This document shows, piece by piece, positions 26,100 to 41,000 of a stretch of 64,000 nucleotides of DNA. The notes beneath the pieces are model-generated. The model was not told the DNA's origin. It saw nothing but the letters and a program-made list of their open reading frames with translations, and ran no database searches. The position numbers and the translations under genes are program-made. The stretch's first letter is position 1, and every line of letters starts with the position of its first letter. This stretch comes from Rostratula benghalensis. Lineage: Eukaryota > Chordata > Aves > Charadriiformes > Rostratulidae. The stretch covers positions 1,824,590 to 1,888,589 of the forward strand of contig VXAI01000117.1 in NCBI GenBank assembly GCA_013399305.1, in the 5' to 3' direction.

Positions 26100-29000
26100 G
26101 TAAGTACCAGTTGAAATGCTTGATGAAAATGCTTCTTTCCTTTTAATCCCTAAACCTATCCCATTTGATTATGTAGAGCTTTTATTTGATAGATTTTGTA
26201 GGAATCTGAAACTTCCTGAGTCAGGTACAAATCATTCATTATATATACAGAAATACTCCTTAAAAAATAATTTGCTTTTGATCTTGCATCAGAATGGGCT
26301 CTGTCACCAGCTTTTGGTGGGATTTTGTACATTATGAAGCCCCCGTGTCGTTGGAGATGCAGGTATGCAATCTGAACAGTTATTGCAGGTAAATCTCTTC
26401 AGTAACAGGGAGAAGTTCTTATTGTAAAGAAATATATCATCCTGATGCTTTTCCCTTTAAAAAACAATACTGTTGTTATTAATACCTAGGGGGGAAAAAA
26501 TATTGTCGGTCATAAGGAAGGACAGGCTTTCAAACTGAGGAAGCTAGCCTAGGACTGCTGTAACTTAATGAAGTTGTTGGAGTTTCACTTATATCAAGAG
26601 CTGACCGTTGTCTGGAATTACAGCCAAATCTCATATCAGTACCATTTTCTGATAAATCCAACCATTAATCCTCAAGCAGGAGAATTTGTCTGTAAGGGTA
26701 ATGGGAGCTAAGGAGTTTTAGAACTCAATTGCTGGAACAACAAAAGAGAAGGCATTTCTGCTTAATCATTTCTTCTTATCATCTTGGACAGTAGGTCCTT
26801 TCATGAACCAAATAAAACTAGCTAGTAGAAAACTAGCATTACTTCAGTCTTAGCAAACCAGCAAGCGCATTAGCCTTTTTGACTTCCGTTTCCTCAGTTT
26901 AGTTATTTTGGCCTTGAGTGAACTTCTACCCCCACAGAAATTGTCTCTTCTTTTCTGAAAAGAAGACCAATGGCCAGCATTTTCTGGATTTAGTATTTCT
27001 TCTTCTTTTTTACTCCACATCCTCCATGAAAATGAGATATTTTATGTATGCAAACTCATCCACTTAAATGAGAAATAACCTGTAGTTTTGACAGAAATTT
27101 TTCACTCACCTCTCGCTCAACTACTTTCGACAAAGCTTAATGATACACTTCATGTTTTTTAACACGGAGAGATCAGGACCCCATTTCCCAGGACGCTGGG
27201 TGAACCATCCAGTAGTAAGGGGAAGAGTCTTTTCCCAAAAGCCTGGTAGTCCAAGTGACCATTGCTTATTTGCATAGTTTCAACTCTTATTATATCCAAA
27301 CTGGATACTCACCTGGACTGGAAAGAAAACAAGATCTAAATCAGGAAGGAAACTGCAGCAAAGTGAGCACCATGCTTGCTTCTGTAGTGTTAATCGGCAC
27401 TTAGGTTCAAGCCCAGTCCCACTAACTGCCTCTCAGCCATGATTTGCACAAGATTTGGACTTTCTTGTTCACTTCTGACACAGGGTAACTTCACTTACTC
27501 TGTACAGAGCTTGTTTCCTGATCATGGGGCAGTGACAGTGTGCAGTGCATCTTCCAGCCATGGAAGCCCCAAGCCACTGGGACTAAATATAAAGCTGATG
27601 CCTTTCTGTCAGTACCTGCAGCTTTCCATGGAAACTTCTGTGTGGGAAGGAGGGATAGTGTGCTGCTGCATTTTAACAGAACCATAGGATACCTGAGGCT
27701 GAATGGGATCTTTCAAGGTCATCTGGAAGTTAAGTCTGCTGCTCAAGGAATGGGCAGCTTCAAAGATAGATGAAGTTGCTGAGGGCTAGCATTGCTTGGC
27801 TGTTCCACCACTGGTACTTTTGGAGGATTGCAGCATTTGGAGGTTTCCTAAAACAGTCAATGCAGATTGGACCTGAACCAGAGCAAACAATGATTTAATA
27901 CAATCCTGAAAAAAGTGAGAGCGTGGTAGTTTACAGGGGTGATCAAAGACATAGCTGATGCTGGTGCAAGCATAATGGGGCCCTTGTGCTGAAAGTGCCA
28001 AGTTGCAAAGACTGAGAAATGCTGGTGTGAATTTTTTTGTGAGCTGAAAGTCCTTTCCCGGGGGCTCATGGTGCCCCTGGATCCAAAGTGAGACAGATAA
28101 CAGCACTGAAAATTAAGTCAGTGCTGTTCATAACATGGACCATAGAACTGCATTTTAACAAGAGGCTCTTCTCTGGGAACAGAGAAGCGTGGCAGAGACA
28201 GGACCTTTTTATATTAAGTCTGTTTTGCGATCAATACATTGAAACCCTGTTTCAATTAATATCTCAGTTAAGCGTGCCACTCCAAGCACAAGGTGCGACA
28301 AATCTGTATGCGGGCCATAGTGGGTTCCTAGGATTGCATTACTGCACTGCCAGTACTGCTCATCCCAAATTGCTCCACCTGAGAGTACAGTCGGTTTTTC
28401 ACCTTGAAAGCAATGCAGGCAGAATAGTCAGGCCTTGCCTTTGATTTCTCTTCATCACCTCGTCACAGAGAGACTGTAGCTGTAGCAATAGAATATAGTG
28501 ACTCTTCTCTCCCCTGCTAGAAAGTAAGGTTGGAGAAGTATACTTAAGGCAATCAAAAATGGGGACTAACAGAATAGTATATACACGTGAAGATTCACTT
28601 AAGTGTCACTGGAACTGAGAAAACAGAAAAGCTATAGAGATATTCCAGCATGTTATTGTACATTGCTTTTGCAACTGATCAAGGATGTTTAAAGAAGAGA
28701 ATGAAAAGTAAGCTTTATCACTGTTGATTTTTTTACTAAGGCCAAAGAGATACCTAAGCTTATTCTGCTTTGCTGTTCCAGCAGAACTGCCACTTTTTGA
28801 AGATAATGTTTACTTATTTCAGAGGTACGATACCCTGTGCTGTAGACCTAGGGATAATTGCTGTATTTCATCAAAGTCATTCAGCTTCATGTCATATAAC
28901 ACTGGCATTAAACAAGTTGTGTAAATAGTCAGCCATATCCAATTTGGCTCAGTGCTGGCCAAGGTCAGGGAACTGAAATGAGCTAGGGAACTTGTTGGAA

Positions 29001-32000
29001 ATTCCAGGATGGGACACAAATCCAGCTGCTTTCCCAGAACAGTTCAGGAGCAGCAAAGAAGGAAGTAATACAGGTCAGGGCTGAGTTATATCTTACTATG
29101 GATTTTATGAACAATCCCCACATTCCATACGGTATGTATCTGGGCCAAGCCATGATCCATATGAGAGCTATTTGCGGCTACTATAAGGTAAATTCCCAGA
29201 AATTATCATCCAGCTTGTCTGCTGATCTAGGCAGTCTGGGTACCAAGATCTCACTTTTCTTGAAGTCTAAATCGAACCATTAAGAGCTGAGGAGATGGGT
29301 AAGACCAGAGGACCAGAAGATGCAGAATGTCAGAAATGGGACATGGACAAAGCTTACCCTGGGGTCCTTTCCCAAGAAAACCCAGGGGTGCTGGACCAGA
29401 TGACTTCTAGAATATGCTTCTGACTTAAATTATTCTATGATTCCTTCACAAAAAGGATGTTATAATGTACAATGCCAGCCTCTCACAGAAAGCTGGGGCA
29501 GGATTTGGTCATGTATGAGAAGATACCTGTGCTTGACTCCTAAGTTCATAGGCTTTTGTATGTGTCATTCCAGCAGGACTTGGAATAAGGGGTGTGCATT
29601 CTTCCCAGGAGTGTGTGAATTCCCAGTTGCAGTGTTAGCCATTTGTGAATTTATTGCACAAATTCAACTACCAGATGACTTGGAACTGCGGAGGTTGATC
29701 AGATGTCTATTGAATTTTTTTAAAAAAAATTTTAGAAGACTCTTGAAAAAAGGAATAGTGAACAAGAAGGCATTTTAGTATTCAGTCTATGCTTTTCCTC
29801 TCTTCTTTTTGTCACAGTACCTGGAGAGGATTACTATGGCCTTTGCAAGGGACACAAATAAACACCCAGCAAGTGTTCATCTTCTCCCTAGTGCCAACTC
29901 TTTAATTTTGAACAGAGAAAACTAGCAGACCTTCAGAAGAATTTCTTCTTCTGAAATCCCCGGGAACTTGATTTCAATGTGCTTGAAAGTACATCTGAAA
30001 TAATTGTTCATTACTCCCCTGGTTTCTGCCAGTGAGGTTTCACCAACAGGAGGACCTTTATCAAGTCAAGGAGAGTTTGGGATATTACACCTGGGAAATT
30101 AATACTAAAAACCAGTAACAGATACAGTAATTTTGTCACTCTGCCTGCATTATGCACCATTATGTTAAGGATATGCAAATTATAGGAATACAACTGCCAC
30201 CTCACACACAAACATCAATATGGTGATTGTTTACATCACCTTTAGCAACACTCCACCCAGCTTTATGGCCAAAGAGGAAACAGCTGAAAGAATATAACTG
30301 AACTGATACCACCTGGCCAATATCACAAATTTACCCCACCTATTACAAGGGAAAATAAACTACCTAAAAAAAGAAAGAGGCGGGGGGTGGGGTACAGAAA
30401 GCCAGCACAATAAAAAGCTGCTTGTACTTCTCAGTGACAGACTCTTCCCTGTTCACAGCCTTAATAAGACCCTAAAATCATAAGTCTTATGCCTACAACA
30501 GGTTTGTCTGTCTCCAGTGATTACATAAAAAGGCTTAGATGGAATCTGTGCCATCTGATATAACCTACTTCCAAAAAGAAATTTTACTATCTTGCCTGAA
30601 ACTTCCTATCCGTTCATACACAATTGACAGTCAAGCCCAAAAGAGCATTTTGAGCTACACGTCAAAGTCATTTCTGTGCACGGCAGTAACAAATATCTCA
30701 TGTTGTGCCAGGCTGAAATGTCATTGCCATCTAGGGGGCCGGGGGGCGGGGGGGGGATTTAAAAAAAAAAAACAAATCCACACACCTGTATTTTTTGGAG
30801 GAAATTTTACCCCCTGACAATTCGTAGGTATTTTTCAGAGCTCTCTGCTGGAGTCGTGGAGTTGCAGGAATACACCAAAATATACTGTCTAACCTAAAGA
30901 GTTACCATTTCAGACAGCCTCCTTGCTTTTTCAGGACAACAATCACCAGAGAAGGTTGCAATGCAATTAGGTTTAGACCTTGGGGCTCCTAACTCTCAGA
31001 TACGTGCTTTAAATTCAGTATTATCTATATTCAATCTTATCTTCCAGAAAACTTCTAATTTTTCCAGCCTCTCTTCAAGGTTCCTGCCACTCTAATTTGC
31101 CGCTTTGATCTCAAACAACAGATTCTCCCACTTCTTTTCACCTGTTCGCAGACATTGGTGGTTTTCCATCTGCTTGGAGAGTATACCAGTCCTTTCCTGT
31201 TTTCTCTTCTTCAGCCTTCAATTATTCTATCCAAGCTCATACATAAGTTGTGTTCCTCATCTCAGAGGAAAAAAAATTGAGGAGGAAAGTTGTGTATTAG
31301 AAAGTGCCAGTGTCATTCTTAGAAAGCTTTAATCCCTGCCTATATGAACACCTTGCTCAGGTACCCTTGCATTCTTTGTTACTTTAGGATATAAGTACCT
31401 TTAGTTCTATAACATATTCATTTCCGCAGCATCAGATCTAGCAAGAGAGTGCAGCTAGTCCTCAGCTTAGGGATGAGGGGCTGAGATAATAAATCCTGGG
31501 CTAAGAACCTTTGTCGGCACTGATATTCTCTGAGTTCTTGAGTAAATCATTTAACCTCACCCCCATGTTAGTTATCACTCCCCGGTCTATCTTTCTTCTT
31601 TATCCAACAAATATTGTTCAAAACCTCACCTGTTTTCTTACCAGGAAACTCAAACCTCGTTGATCCTAAAGGAATTAAACGAGTCCTACTTTGCACATTA
31701 TGCCTCAAATAGAGAGGAGTACCTCATACAAGGTTTTTAAGGTCTTCATGGCTGGACACAAACAATTGTGTTTAGAAGTTTACCCAAAGATTGGTGATAA
31801 TTTGAAAGGAAGGATAACATTTGAACAATCATTCTTTGTTGACATGAGGCTTTGGCTAATTTCCAGAGCTCTTGTAACTGCATTTTCTTCATGTCAGTGT
31901 CAGCCCTCTGTAAAATTCCTACTATGTGGGGTTTTTACGGAGGGCAGAATGGGTCACTTTGTCTCCAGATGTTATAATTATCAGGGCTCCAAGGCTGGTT

Positions 32001-35000
32001 ACAAATAGAACTTGCTATTTGTTCAGAAAACAAAACTGACACGCCTAAAAATTTAGATGCTTTGCCAATACTAGATGCTGCACCAGAAGTAAAATATATA
32101 TTAAAAAATGGAGTGCAACTTGTTCAAACCTGCTGCTATTTAGATACGGTGGGGGAGTGGGGAACAGCTGCTGCAAGTCCCAGAGCTGAGATGTGGGTCA
32201 CTGGTCAGGAGTGCAGTCCATTATTGCATTAAGATTTTAGCGTTCTTTGGTGGTAAAAGCAGACAAACCCGTCCCATCACATTCACTTTGGGGTCATGCT
32301 AACCAGGGAACATAAATTCCCCAATGAGTCACTTATGCCTCTTTTTTCTCTTACTCTGCCTTTACAAGAAAAGAGTTCCAGGCATGGGTGAAAACTAGAT
32401 CAAACCCTAGGTTTGCCATTAAAGCAGCACAGATTCAGTTATCTTGTGTCTAAAGAGTCAAGCCTAAGCCTTGATTGCATCTCTGAAAAGGCAGTGCATA
32501 AAACACTCAGGATTGGGCCTTATGGCTTAAATATCGAAAAGAGCCAGGTAAGAGAATGGGAGTATTTGTTATACCTCCCTCAGGGTGCCAACAGCCACAG
32601 GCAGCCCACTGCCTTGAACCACAAAGCTTCTCAGCATGTTGTATTTCAGTGCATGGCTTTGCAAAGTTCACTGACCTTTAGAAAGAAGAGTAAGGACACA
32701 TACTACATTCACGAGCGCAGAAAACTAAACTGAAAGATCTTTGCAGTGCCTCTACTACACACAGAGATGGTGGTGTTAGCAATAAAGCAACACCATGGCA
32801 GAAGAAAGATTGTGGCTTCCGTGATCTGTTTCATCATCACTCAAGGTCAGGTGTCCCAGCACGTCACCACTGGTTGCTGCTGAGGTTACCTTCAGCTCCT
32901 GCTGAGATTGTTTGTAACACCCATCCTCAAATCTGACAAAACCTTATGGTTGCATTTCATGAAAATGGGCCAATATGCACTTCTTTTATTGTCAACAAGA
33001 GCGTGCAGGTGATTTCATGAGGGTGAGCTGGCTGTCAGTGCCTTCCTAGATTTCACCAATGTCACCTGTCACAAAGGCAGATGGAAAACATTGACAGCCT
33101 GGGCAAAGGCTGTCTTTAGAATTATTTGATGCCTAAATCTGAGCAACAGGTAGACCAGGTGTAGAAGAAAGGACAAATGATCCTGAATCGGGGAAGATGC
33201 TGACCTATACTCTGGCCCATTTTCCTATAGGGCAGATGCACATACAGGAAGATTTAAGAAAGAACCAAATTTTTAAAAGCATTTGGGTTCCAGCAAATTT
33301 CACAGCAATCTTGATGACATTTTCAGAGCAGCTCCACATCTACAGTACTCATGAGTTCTTCAGAAAAGGCAGCCATTGATTTGAACACTAATACAGAAGC
33401 TGAGCTGTCTTGATCATTTGGTGGTGCTTCCTTACTTCTACAGTCCTCTTTGAAAATCACCCACAAGGACCATTGAAAGTTTAAAGATTGAAGGAAGGAG
33501 AGAACAGGCTAGATTTTGGGATCAAATTCACCAGAACCATGTCCCTGTAACATAGGGTTGTCTTGGCATTGATACAGAGCACTGAAGGCTATTTTAAATA
33601 TGATCAGGTTCGAATGGTGAAGTATGTAGATCACACCCGTGCTTCTTTTTTTTTCCCACACAAACTTTGAAGGTGCACTGAACAACAGTTGCTTTATTCA
33701 AAGCTGTCTTGTGCTGTATCTTTCACAGATTCCAGCAGCAGGAGTCATTTAGACTGTGACTTACCTTCAACCAAAATGCTTCTCCCTGCCACATGTGCTA
33801 CACCCATGTCCAGGCCAAAGAAAATGCAGGCAGCTCACTGCAGGAGACCTACCAACAGCCCAGCTGCCCTCTTGGGTGAGGACACAGCACGTGAACACCT
33901 GGAATGCAAAAGAAAACACGAGGAAGAGGAAGATCAGCTATGTGATTTTCCAGTGGACCATCCATTTCATGGTGAGCACCTCTACATCCAACCTTTCACT
34001 CAGACTACCCAAAACCACGTTGTTATCTTACAATTATGTACATGGCAATACCTAGCAACAGACATCACAATATATTTCTACTGCTAAGCTCCTGTCTGAG
34101 TCACAGGGATGGTTCTTCAATCTTGCCATCAAAACCATGGAGACCCACCATTTGAACTAAAGATCTAGCTCAGGCCTGCCAGGCAACCCTACCGATTTTA
34201 GTGACTGAGGTGTTCATTGTCCTCCTACTTGGGCTGGCAAACTAGGGAGTTACCATATTCAGCAGCCTTGCTCCCTTGGTTGTGCAATGTCCATTTCCTG
34301 GTAAACGGGCATTGCACAACATGGGGAACAAGGCTGCTGAACATGCTGAATAAGCTTGACGTGTTCCTTACACCTTGGACCCACTGCACAGGTGATGAAG
34401 AGGTCATCAGCATGCGCACAGGCAAGCTGTCGATGTGCGATAGGTCTGGCATGCAGGATGTGCTAGCCACAATTTTCAAGCCTGGCCATGTTGGTAGGTC
34501 TGCTAGAATAGTCTCTTGACTTGGCTACTCTGTCCCTTAGCCAAAGCAAAGGACAATACAAATATACTTTACCAATATGTCACCCAGAGACTTTAAGCTA
34601 AGCAGGATGAATGGAGCCTGAACATGACAAGTTCCTAACAAACAGACTGCAATATAGGAGTAGCATTTGACAAACACGGCTTTAAGGTTTTTTTGCACTT
34701 TAGGAACTGTTAATACTACCATACAGGCTATGATCATACTGTGCTCCAGGAAATGAGTTCTCAATAGCAGCAATAAGGTGTTTCTTGCATAGTTTGTTAT
34801 TATTCACCCCTTTCTGAAGGGGAAAAAAGAACAACAATCAATTTCAATTAAGTCCATTGAAGACTCCTAATGGGCTCATGTGGCCACAGATGTTGGGTAA
34901 CTCAGATTGCTTCACTGAGATCCACACATCTTTCTCAGGCCATACCCTACAAGTTGGCATATGAAACATTTCTTTCTGTAAAATATATTTGAAAGAAATG

Positions 35001-38000
35001 CCTTGTTCCTGATGCTGCTGCTATGGTACACATGAGTCTTGTGACAAGCTGCTGTCACCTCCTCCACCTGCATGAGACAACATTTGCTTTGATGCAGAGA
35101 GAAGCATTGTAAGATATTTTACCCTGCCTCTGTGCTGGAAGCTTTAGGCATCTGATGGCAGCTGGGCAATATCATGCTGCCCCCTTGTGAAGAGCCACGT
35201 TGGTACGTATTTGGTACTTAGGGCTGCCTGTGAGTGCAGGAGGGAGTCCTCACTCAGGGGACCACACCAGAGCTGGGAGGTGGCTTTCTCAGGGTGATAG
35301 AGGAGGGAGGTAGGTGTCCCAACTCCGTGTGTAGCCTCATTGACCAGCACAGAATTTGGTACCAGCTTCATCAGCAAAGCAGGTGGGGAAGCATGTAATT
35401 ATCTGCACAAAACTGAGCTCAGCTGAGCAGGCTTTTTCAAAGACAGCTCATATTTTAAACACATTTTAAACAAAATCTCTCTGTTCCCTGGTGGCAGTAG
35501 GGTTTTGAAACCAAGCAGAGGTTTAATGATCTGCCATTTTCTAGGTTACTGGTTCCCACAGTTGCTGAGCCTTTGATAGAAACTGACTGAAGGAGGGGGG
35601 AGGATCCTAAAGCATTTTCTGGCATTTTCCCTGCAGCGCACAAACAATAATGTTTCGGATCCCATTCATGCACTGTGTTATTCTTAGCAGAGAGCTGGAG
35701 GCTTGGGTTTAAAATCCTTACCAATGCCATAAACTTCAGCATCCTTTCTCCACTTTATGTTAGAGGGAAAGAGCTGGCATCTCTTCTGCTCTGGCTGTGG
35801 CTGGAGTCTCCTTTCCCAGATGAGGCTGGCAGCAACACTTGTGGAAGGGGTGGACTGGTGCCATCCATGGGAGCATTTTGTAATCCTTACAGCTCAAGCT
35901 GAAGCAAGTTCTTTCTACTTCTGTATCTATTGACTCTGTGGTGCTTCAGGCACGCATTCACCATGACAGCTAGTATGTCAGTTACAGGTCCTCTAATATG
36001 GCACGCAGCAGTACCAACTGCTCACAGCATATTCCAAGGAGATGTCCCCAAAACCACCCTCACACCCACAGCAAGGATGGCTACAACAAGCATGCAGGGG
36101 AACAGTAGTAGTCTCACTGGCAGGAGAGCTTTCTGATGTGAAAGACATCAGAAGTCCTTGGCTGGGTGTTCCCTCATCCCTCTCACAAACTGCCTCTATC
36201 TATATAAAGCACCTACATAATTTGTGAGCATGAGCTCTGACTACAGATACACATCTGTATAGTTGTCAGGGAGCAGAAGAAATCAAGCATGCAATGCAAT
36301 GACCCTGGAGGCGGGAGGGCAGGGGTTTGGTGGGGTTTTTTTGGATAGGAAGAGAAAGATGATGAGTAGGTCACGGCAATATGAACTTCATGGGTATATT
36401 GAGATAGCAAGAACATCCCTGAGTGTGGAATTAGAGCATTTTTCCAGTCAAGCCCATAACTCTGTAGTATGCCTCAAAACTTGTTTTTCCCACAAAATGG
36501 CTTCTGCGAGTAAATGGTTTAGAAATGCAGTGTCATTTAAACTAAACAGATTTATGCCCTTATCACAAGCCATTTACAGGAAGCAATGCCTCTTGCACTT
36601 TGAACTTGGAGGCTGCATTGTAAGCAAAAAAAAAAGAGAAAAGCCCTCATATGCTAGATATGCTGACAGTAGCATTTCATTTTGCTAAGCCCCCATTTGA
36701 TTTTGGAAGCCATTGTTCTGAATGCTGGGTGCTTTCACTTGCAGCCTTCTGCATGGAAGACTCAGCAGAAATTTTTGGGAAAGCCTGACTCTCAGAAACA
36801 GCACTGATAAAACCTGTTTTAGAAGAGGCCCATTCTGATAGAGACCTTACTTTGGAGCTGTGGGTACAGAATTCAGCTTGAGCCAGCTCTCTGTGAAATT
36901 ATTAATTGCTGCCATTTTGCTATGTGCAACCACTGTCACTGCCAGGGTCTTCAAAACTTAAGAATAAGCAGGGCAAACTCTTGTGGCTGTCAGTCAGTGT
37001 CACAGCACCGTGTTCATATAAACCCCTAAATTAAATACTGACCTTCCGATTCCCTTTTAATTCCTTCTCTTTGCTCTGTGTGACACTCTTGGGACTTGAC
37101 CAGCTCATAACAAGCAAGGACCAGAGCCCAAGAGGATTACATGTGCCCATGCCTGTCTGACCCATGGCAGCTCCTCCTGGAGCCTGCCACATACAAAGTC
37201 CCAGCCTAGTTCAGATCCTCATGGAAAATTCTTTTGAAATGTCTTTTACATGTGCTGGGTTTGATTCTATACATTTGTCTGTGTACGCTGTAACTATTTA
37301 CATCCAAAGGTGGTGGCTGAATGCACCCAGTATTTCATATGGATGACAGTTCCACTCCCCTGCTCCAGCAAGGGAGCAGTCAGTGCCCTGTAGAAGCCAG
37401 ATAGCGGCATCATCTTAAGACACTGGCAGATGCTCTGTCTTGTAGGCTTTCTTCTCTGGGCAATAATTGAAGTACAAGGTAGATCAGACTTTCATAAACA
37501 AAGCTGGCTCCTAATTCCACCAGATACTGGGGTATTCAGGTCATAGGAATGACCAAGATTATTCCCTGAAGCTCGTGTCTCCATTATTCACTGTAAGAAG
37601 ACACTGCCACACCGAGTCAACATCATCTAAATATTTCTGTAGAAAAAAAAAATCCTCTGCACATTGCTGACTGGGAGCTCAAGGATCTTGTTAATAATCT
37701 AGTAGGTTTATAATTATGATAGCATGATGATATAATTATAATTATGATAGCATTATGATCCCAGAACATGTTGACAAATTCTGATGGCAATTATCATAAA
37801 GACAACAGGAAATATAGATATGATCTCAGTCCTGGAGAATTTCCAGTGTTAAGTCTTGTACCCTCCGTATGGATGCAGTTGCAGGCATCTTTAGTTTAGT
37901 GCTTATGTTTTCTCTGAAGCCATAAATTCATTTGTACTGTTCATTTGTGGACAGTGTGGTCAAATCTATGTAACCTTGTGAAGCAGCATGGTTTATCTCT

Positions 38001-41000
38001 CGCAGAACAGTCTTTTCCCCAATATGCTGACTTACTTTAGTGCATTTACAAAACACTCAAGAGACAATGAAGCACTGTATAGTCACAATCCCAGATAATT
38101 ATCAGCTGCCCAGAATATGCCAATGGGGCTGAGGGAAAGGGCACAAGCATCCCATTGTTCTGCAAAACAAAAGAAAGCAATTCTAAATGAAATGGAAAAG
38201 TGTGAGTAACGAATAAATTACTTCATATACATATAGGTATATGTTTTTATATACTTTTGCTGCCTTTTGCTCTCCTCCCAGTCATCTGTTTGTCAGTGTG
38301 AACAGTCCCTGCAGCCCTGTGTCTCTGAAGTGCAGTATTCCTATATACATTTTAAAAAGCAGTGTGCCATTGACCTTTAGTGGGTTTACCTGAGGCATTG
38401 TTTCAAGATGGTTCTTTGCTTTTCTTCCCCTTTGAAGACTGACTGTTTATAATCACACCCACGATATTAAGTGAAAGGCATGAAACCTGAATACTTTACT
38501 CCCACCCACCAGACTAGGTTCACGCAGAAGTCTCACTGATACAAGCATTGAAAAAAGCAAATCTGTCAGCAGTTGGAGGGACTACCTTAAATTCTGTTTC
38601 TGTTGTTTCTTCATTATTTTTTTTTAAAGTAAACATTAGCACTGAAAGCTTGCTTCCAGCAGCCCCTTCTTTCCTGGGAATTTTGGATCCAAAGGGTACG
38701 TTATGCAGGACCCAGAGAGTCAAAAAGGTGTAATGCTAGTCAAAAAGGTGTAATGTGGCCACTTTTAAAGTGGATAGCACATCATAAGTTCATTTCAAAG
38801 GTCTTTCCAGTACTTATTGGTTTCTCCTAAATTGTCTGGGAACTTTTCATTACATCCCTGGGATTTGGTGCTTTTAATTACTGTTCTTTAAAATTGCAGG
38901 CAGGCCTTTTACCTACTGTATTAGCAAGTGCTTTATGCTGAGGTGGGAAAAACCGGAGACTGCACACTAAAATAATGATGTAATTATGCTTTCTTGGAGG
39001 GAGCAGGATTGATGTCTAGAGGTCTGTGGGCACAAATATTCACGAAGGGCAGGAATAAAGTAAAAAAACAAGCTATCTGTGCAAACTGCAATAATTTCAG
39101 CTTTCTCCATGGCCAAAGAGCTGTTTCCTGACAAAGGTAGTTGACCAAAGAGTGTGAAGATAGGGGTGGGGAACCTGTTTTCCTCAGTAAGAACCATTAT
39201 TGGATTAGAATGGTAACTGCTCTCTGATCTTCAAGGTGAAGTTTGGCAGTGGACGAACATTTACAGAAAGTGAATTTCAAGCCTGAGATTTAGCTGATGG
39301 GGAAGCTACATGTATACTTACCCAAAATCCACTTTGGCCTGAAGGAGTTCATGAAGATGCAGGTCATTTAGACTGGGTACAGAACTGACATCAGGTGATG
39401 GAGACTAATACATCCCCATGTCAGTTGGGGTCCCTCAAGCCATGGACTGCATATTTCTTGCTCTAGATACTTTGCTGACCACTGCCTGTGCCACAGCACT
39501 GTTTTGGGGCAGCAGCATTTGTGAACACTGTTATATCTTTGCTGACAGGTGGGAAGGGTTAAATTCATCAGGGGCTCAGGCTGATGGCGAGCACCATCCT
39601 CCGGAACGAACTGTCCACATGAATGGTTTCATATGAACTGTCTATTCCTTGCCGATTCCTCTGACAAGCAGACTAAGAAATTCCCCTTGATGCTGCTGCA
39701 CAGCTTGCTTAAACAGGTTTCTGAACTGGTATTTTTAGCATGCCTGCTCACACCACCTAAAGGCTGTACCTCTCTGCATTTCAGCCTTGCTGTCAAGCAA
39801 TTAGGTGCTGTACTCTGCGCCAGGGTGGAAACAACTCTCCATCAAGGAGTTCTGGACTGAAAGGAGGGAAGTCAAGCCTTTAAAAGTTCAAGTCATGTTG
39901 CTCTGTCTTAACTTCTTCAGTGCCTGAATGGCCAGCAGCTGGATGCTAAATGCTAAATCCTAAATTAGGATCACTCTTGCTGGCTATGACAGTCCTTCTT
40001 AACAAAGGCTGGAAAACCACTTTAATAAAGATTAGCCATGCTGCCATACTCCTACCTAAATATTGCAGCGCAAGCTCTTTTGGAAGGCACGAGCCACCTC
40101 TTTAACTAGAGGAGGGACTGCCATGGGCACATCTCTGTACACAGACGAGCACGTTTTTTCTTGATGCCATCAGCACTTTGTAATGACTCTTTGATACAGT
40201 TTCAATTGTTTTTGCTGTGGGCTTGGCGGCCTTGAGCAGAATGTCACCACAAGAGAGTAATGTTCAGAAAAGCCATGAGAAGGAACTGCCTGGGAGACCC
40301 ACATATCTGTAGTTGCCTGAATTGAAAGAGAGAGGAACTTCTATAAAAGAAGCTAAAAGGGAAAAACAGAACTTCACCAGGTATAATGAGGCCCTTTTTC
40401 AAAGCCCCTGAGTTTCTTTCTGAGAAACAAATGATACAGTCAAGTTTGTTACAGAGAGAAAAATATATTTCTGAGGATATTTAGCTAAAGCCTCTTGCTT
40501 GCTTAGGTAACTACTTTCTCTCTTCTTGTTAAAGAAGCATGAAAATCTTTGGATCTGGTAATCGCACACTGTGAGAGGGTGTCTGTCCAGAAACGACAAA
40601 GAGGATTGCAGCAAGATAAAATGCTATATATACTCCAAAGCAAACGTGAGCCACCACTGGCTTCTATCCCTTCTCTTGGGTTTTTAGTTCCTTATGCCTC
40701 CAATGTATGCACCCTTGTAATGAGAGCAAGTATTGTCTTGATAGAGTCTTAGCCCACGAATGGGCTAAGGGCAAATTGGAGATAGAATTGCAGAGATGTC
40801 ACTGAGGTAGCACGTATCCCCCTGGTTAAGGTACACAGGGCAACTGAGAAACAGCAGTACCAGATGTACCATAGGCTGTTTGCCTACTCACAACAGTCCA
40901 GAATGAATTTGCCTACGTATGACACTGCTGCAGCTGCATATTTTTACTTAGCAAACTCAGGTACAAGCAGTAGTCTTTGGTATTGATTTCCTCCTAGCTC

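Noticed and set aside
33607..33618. tRNA B-box-like aggttcgaatgg
   Set aside because: No A box, no acceptor stem and no cloverleaf around it.
33689..34087. 132-codon open frame in ISX intron 1
   Set aside because: Non-ATG start, no recognisable domain, no splice-site context.
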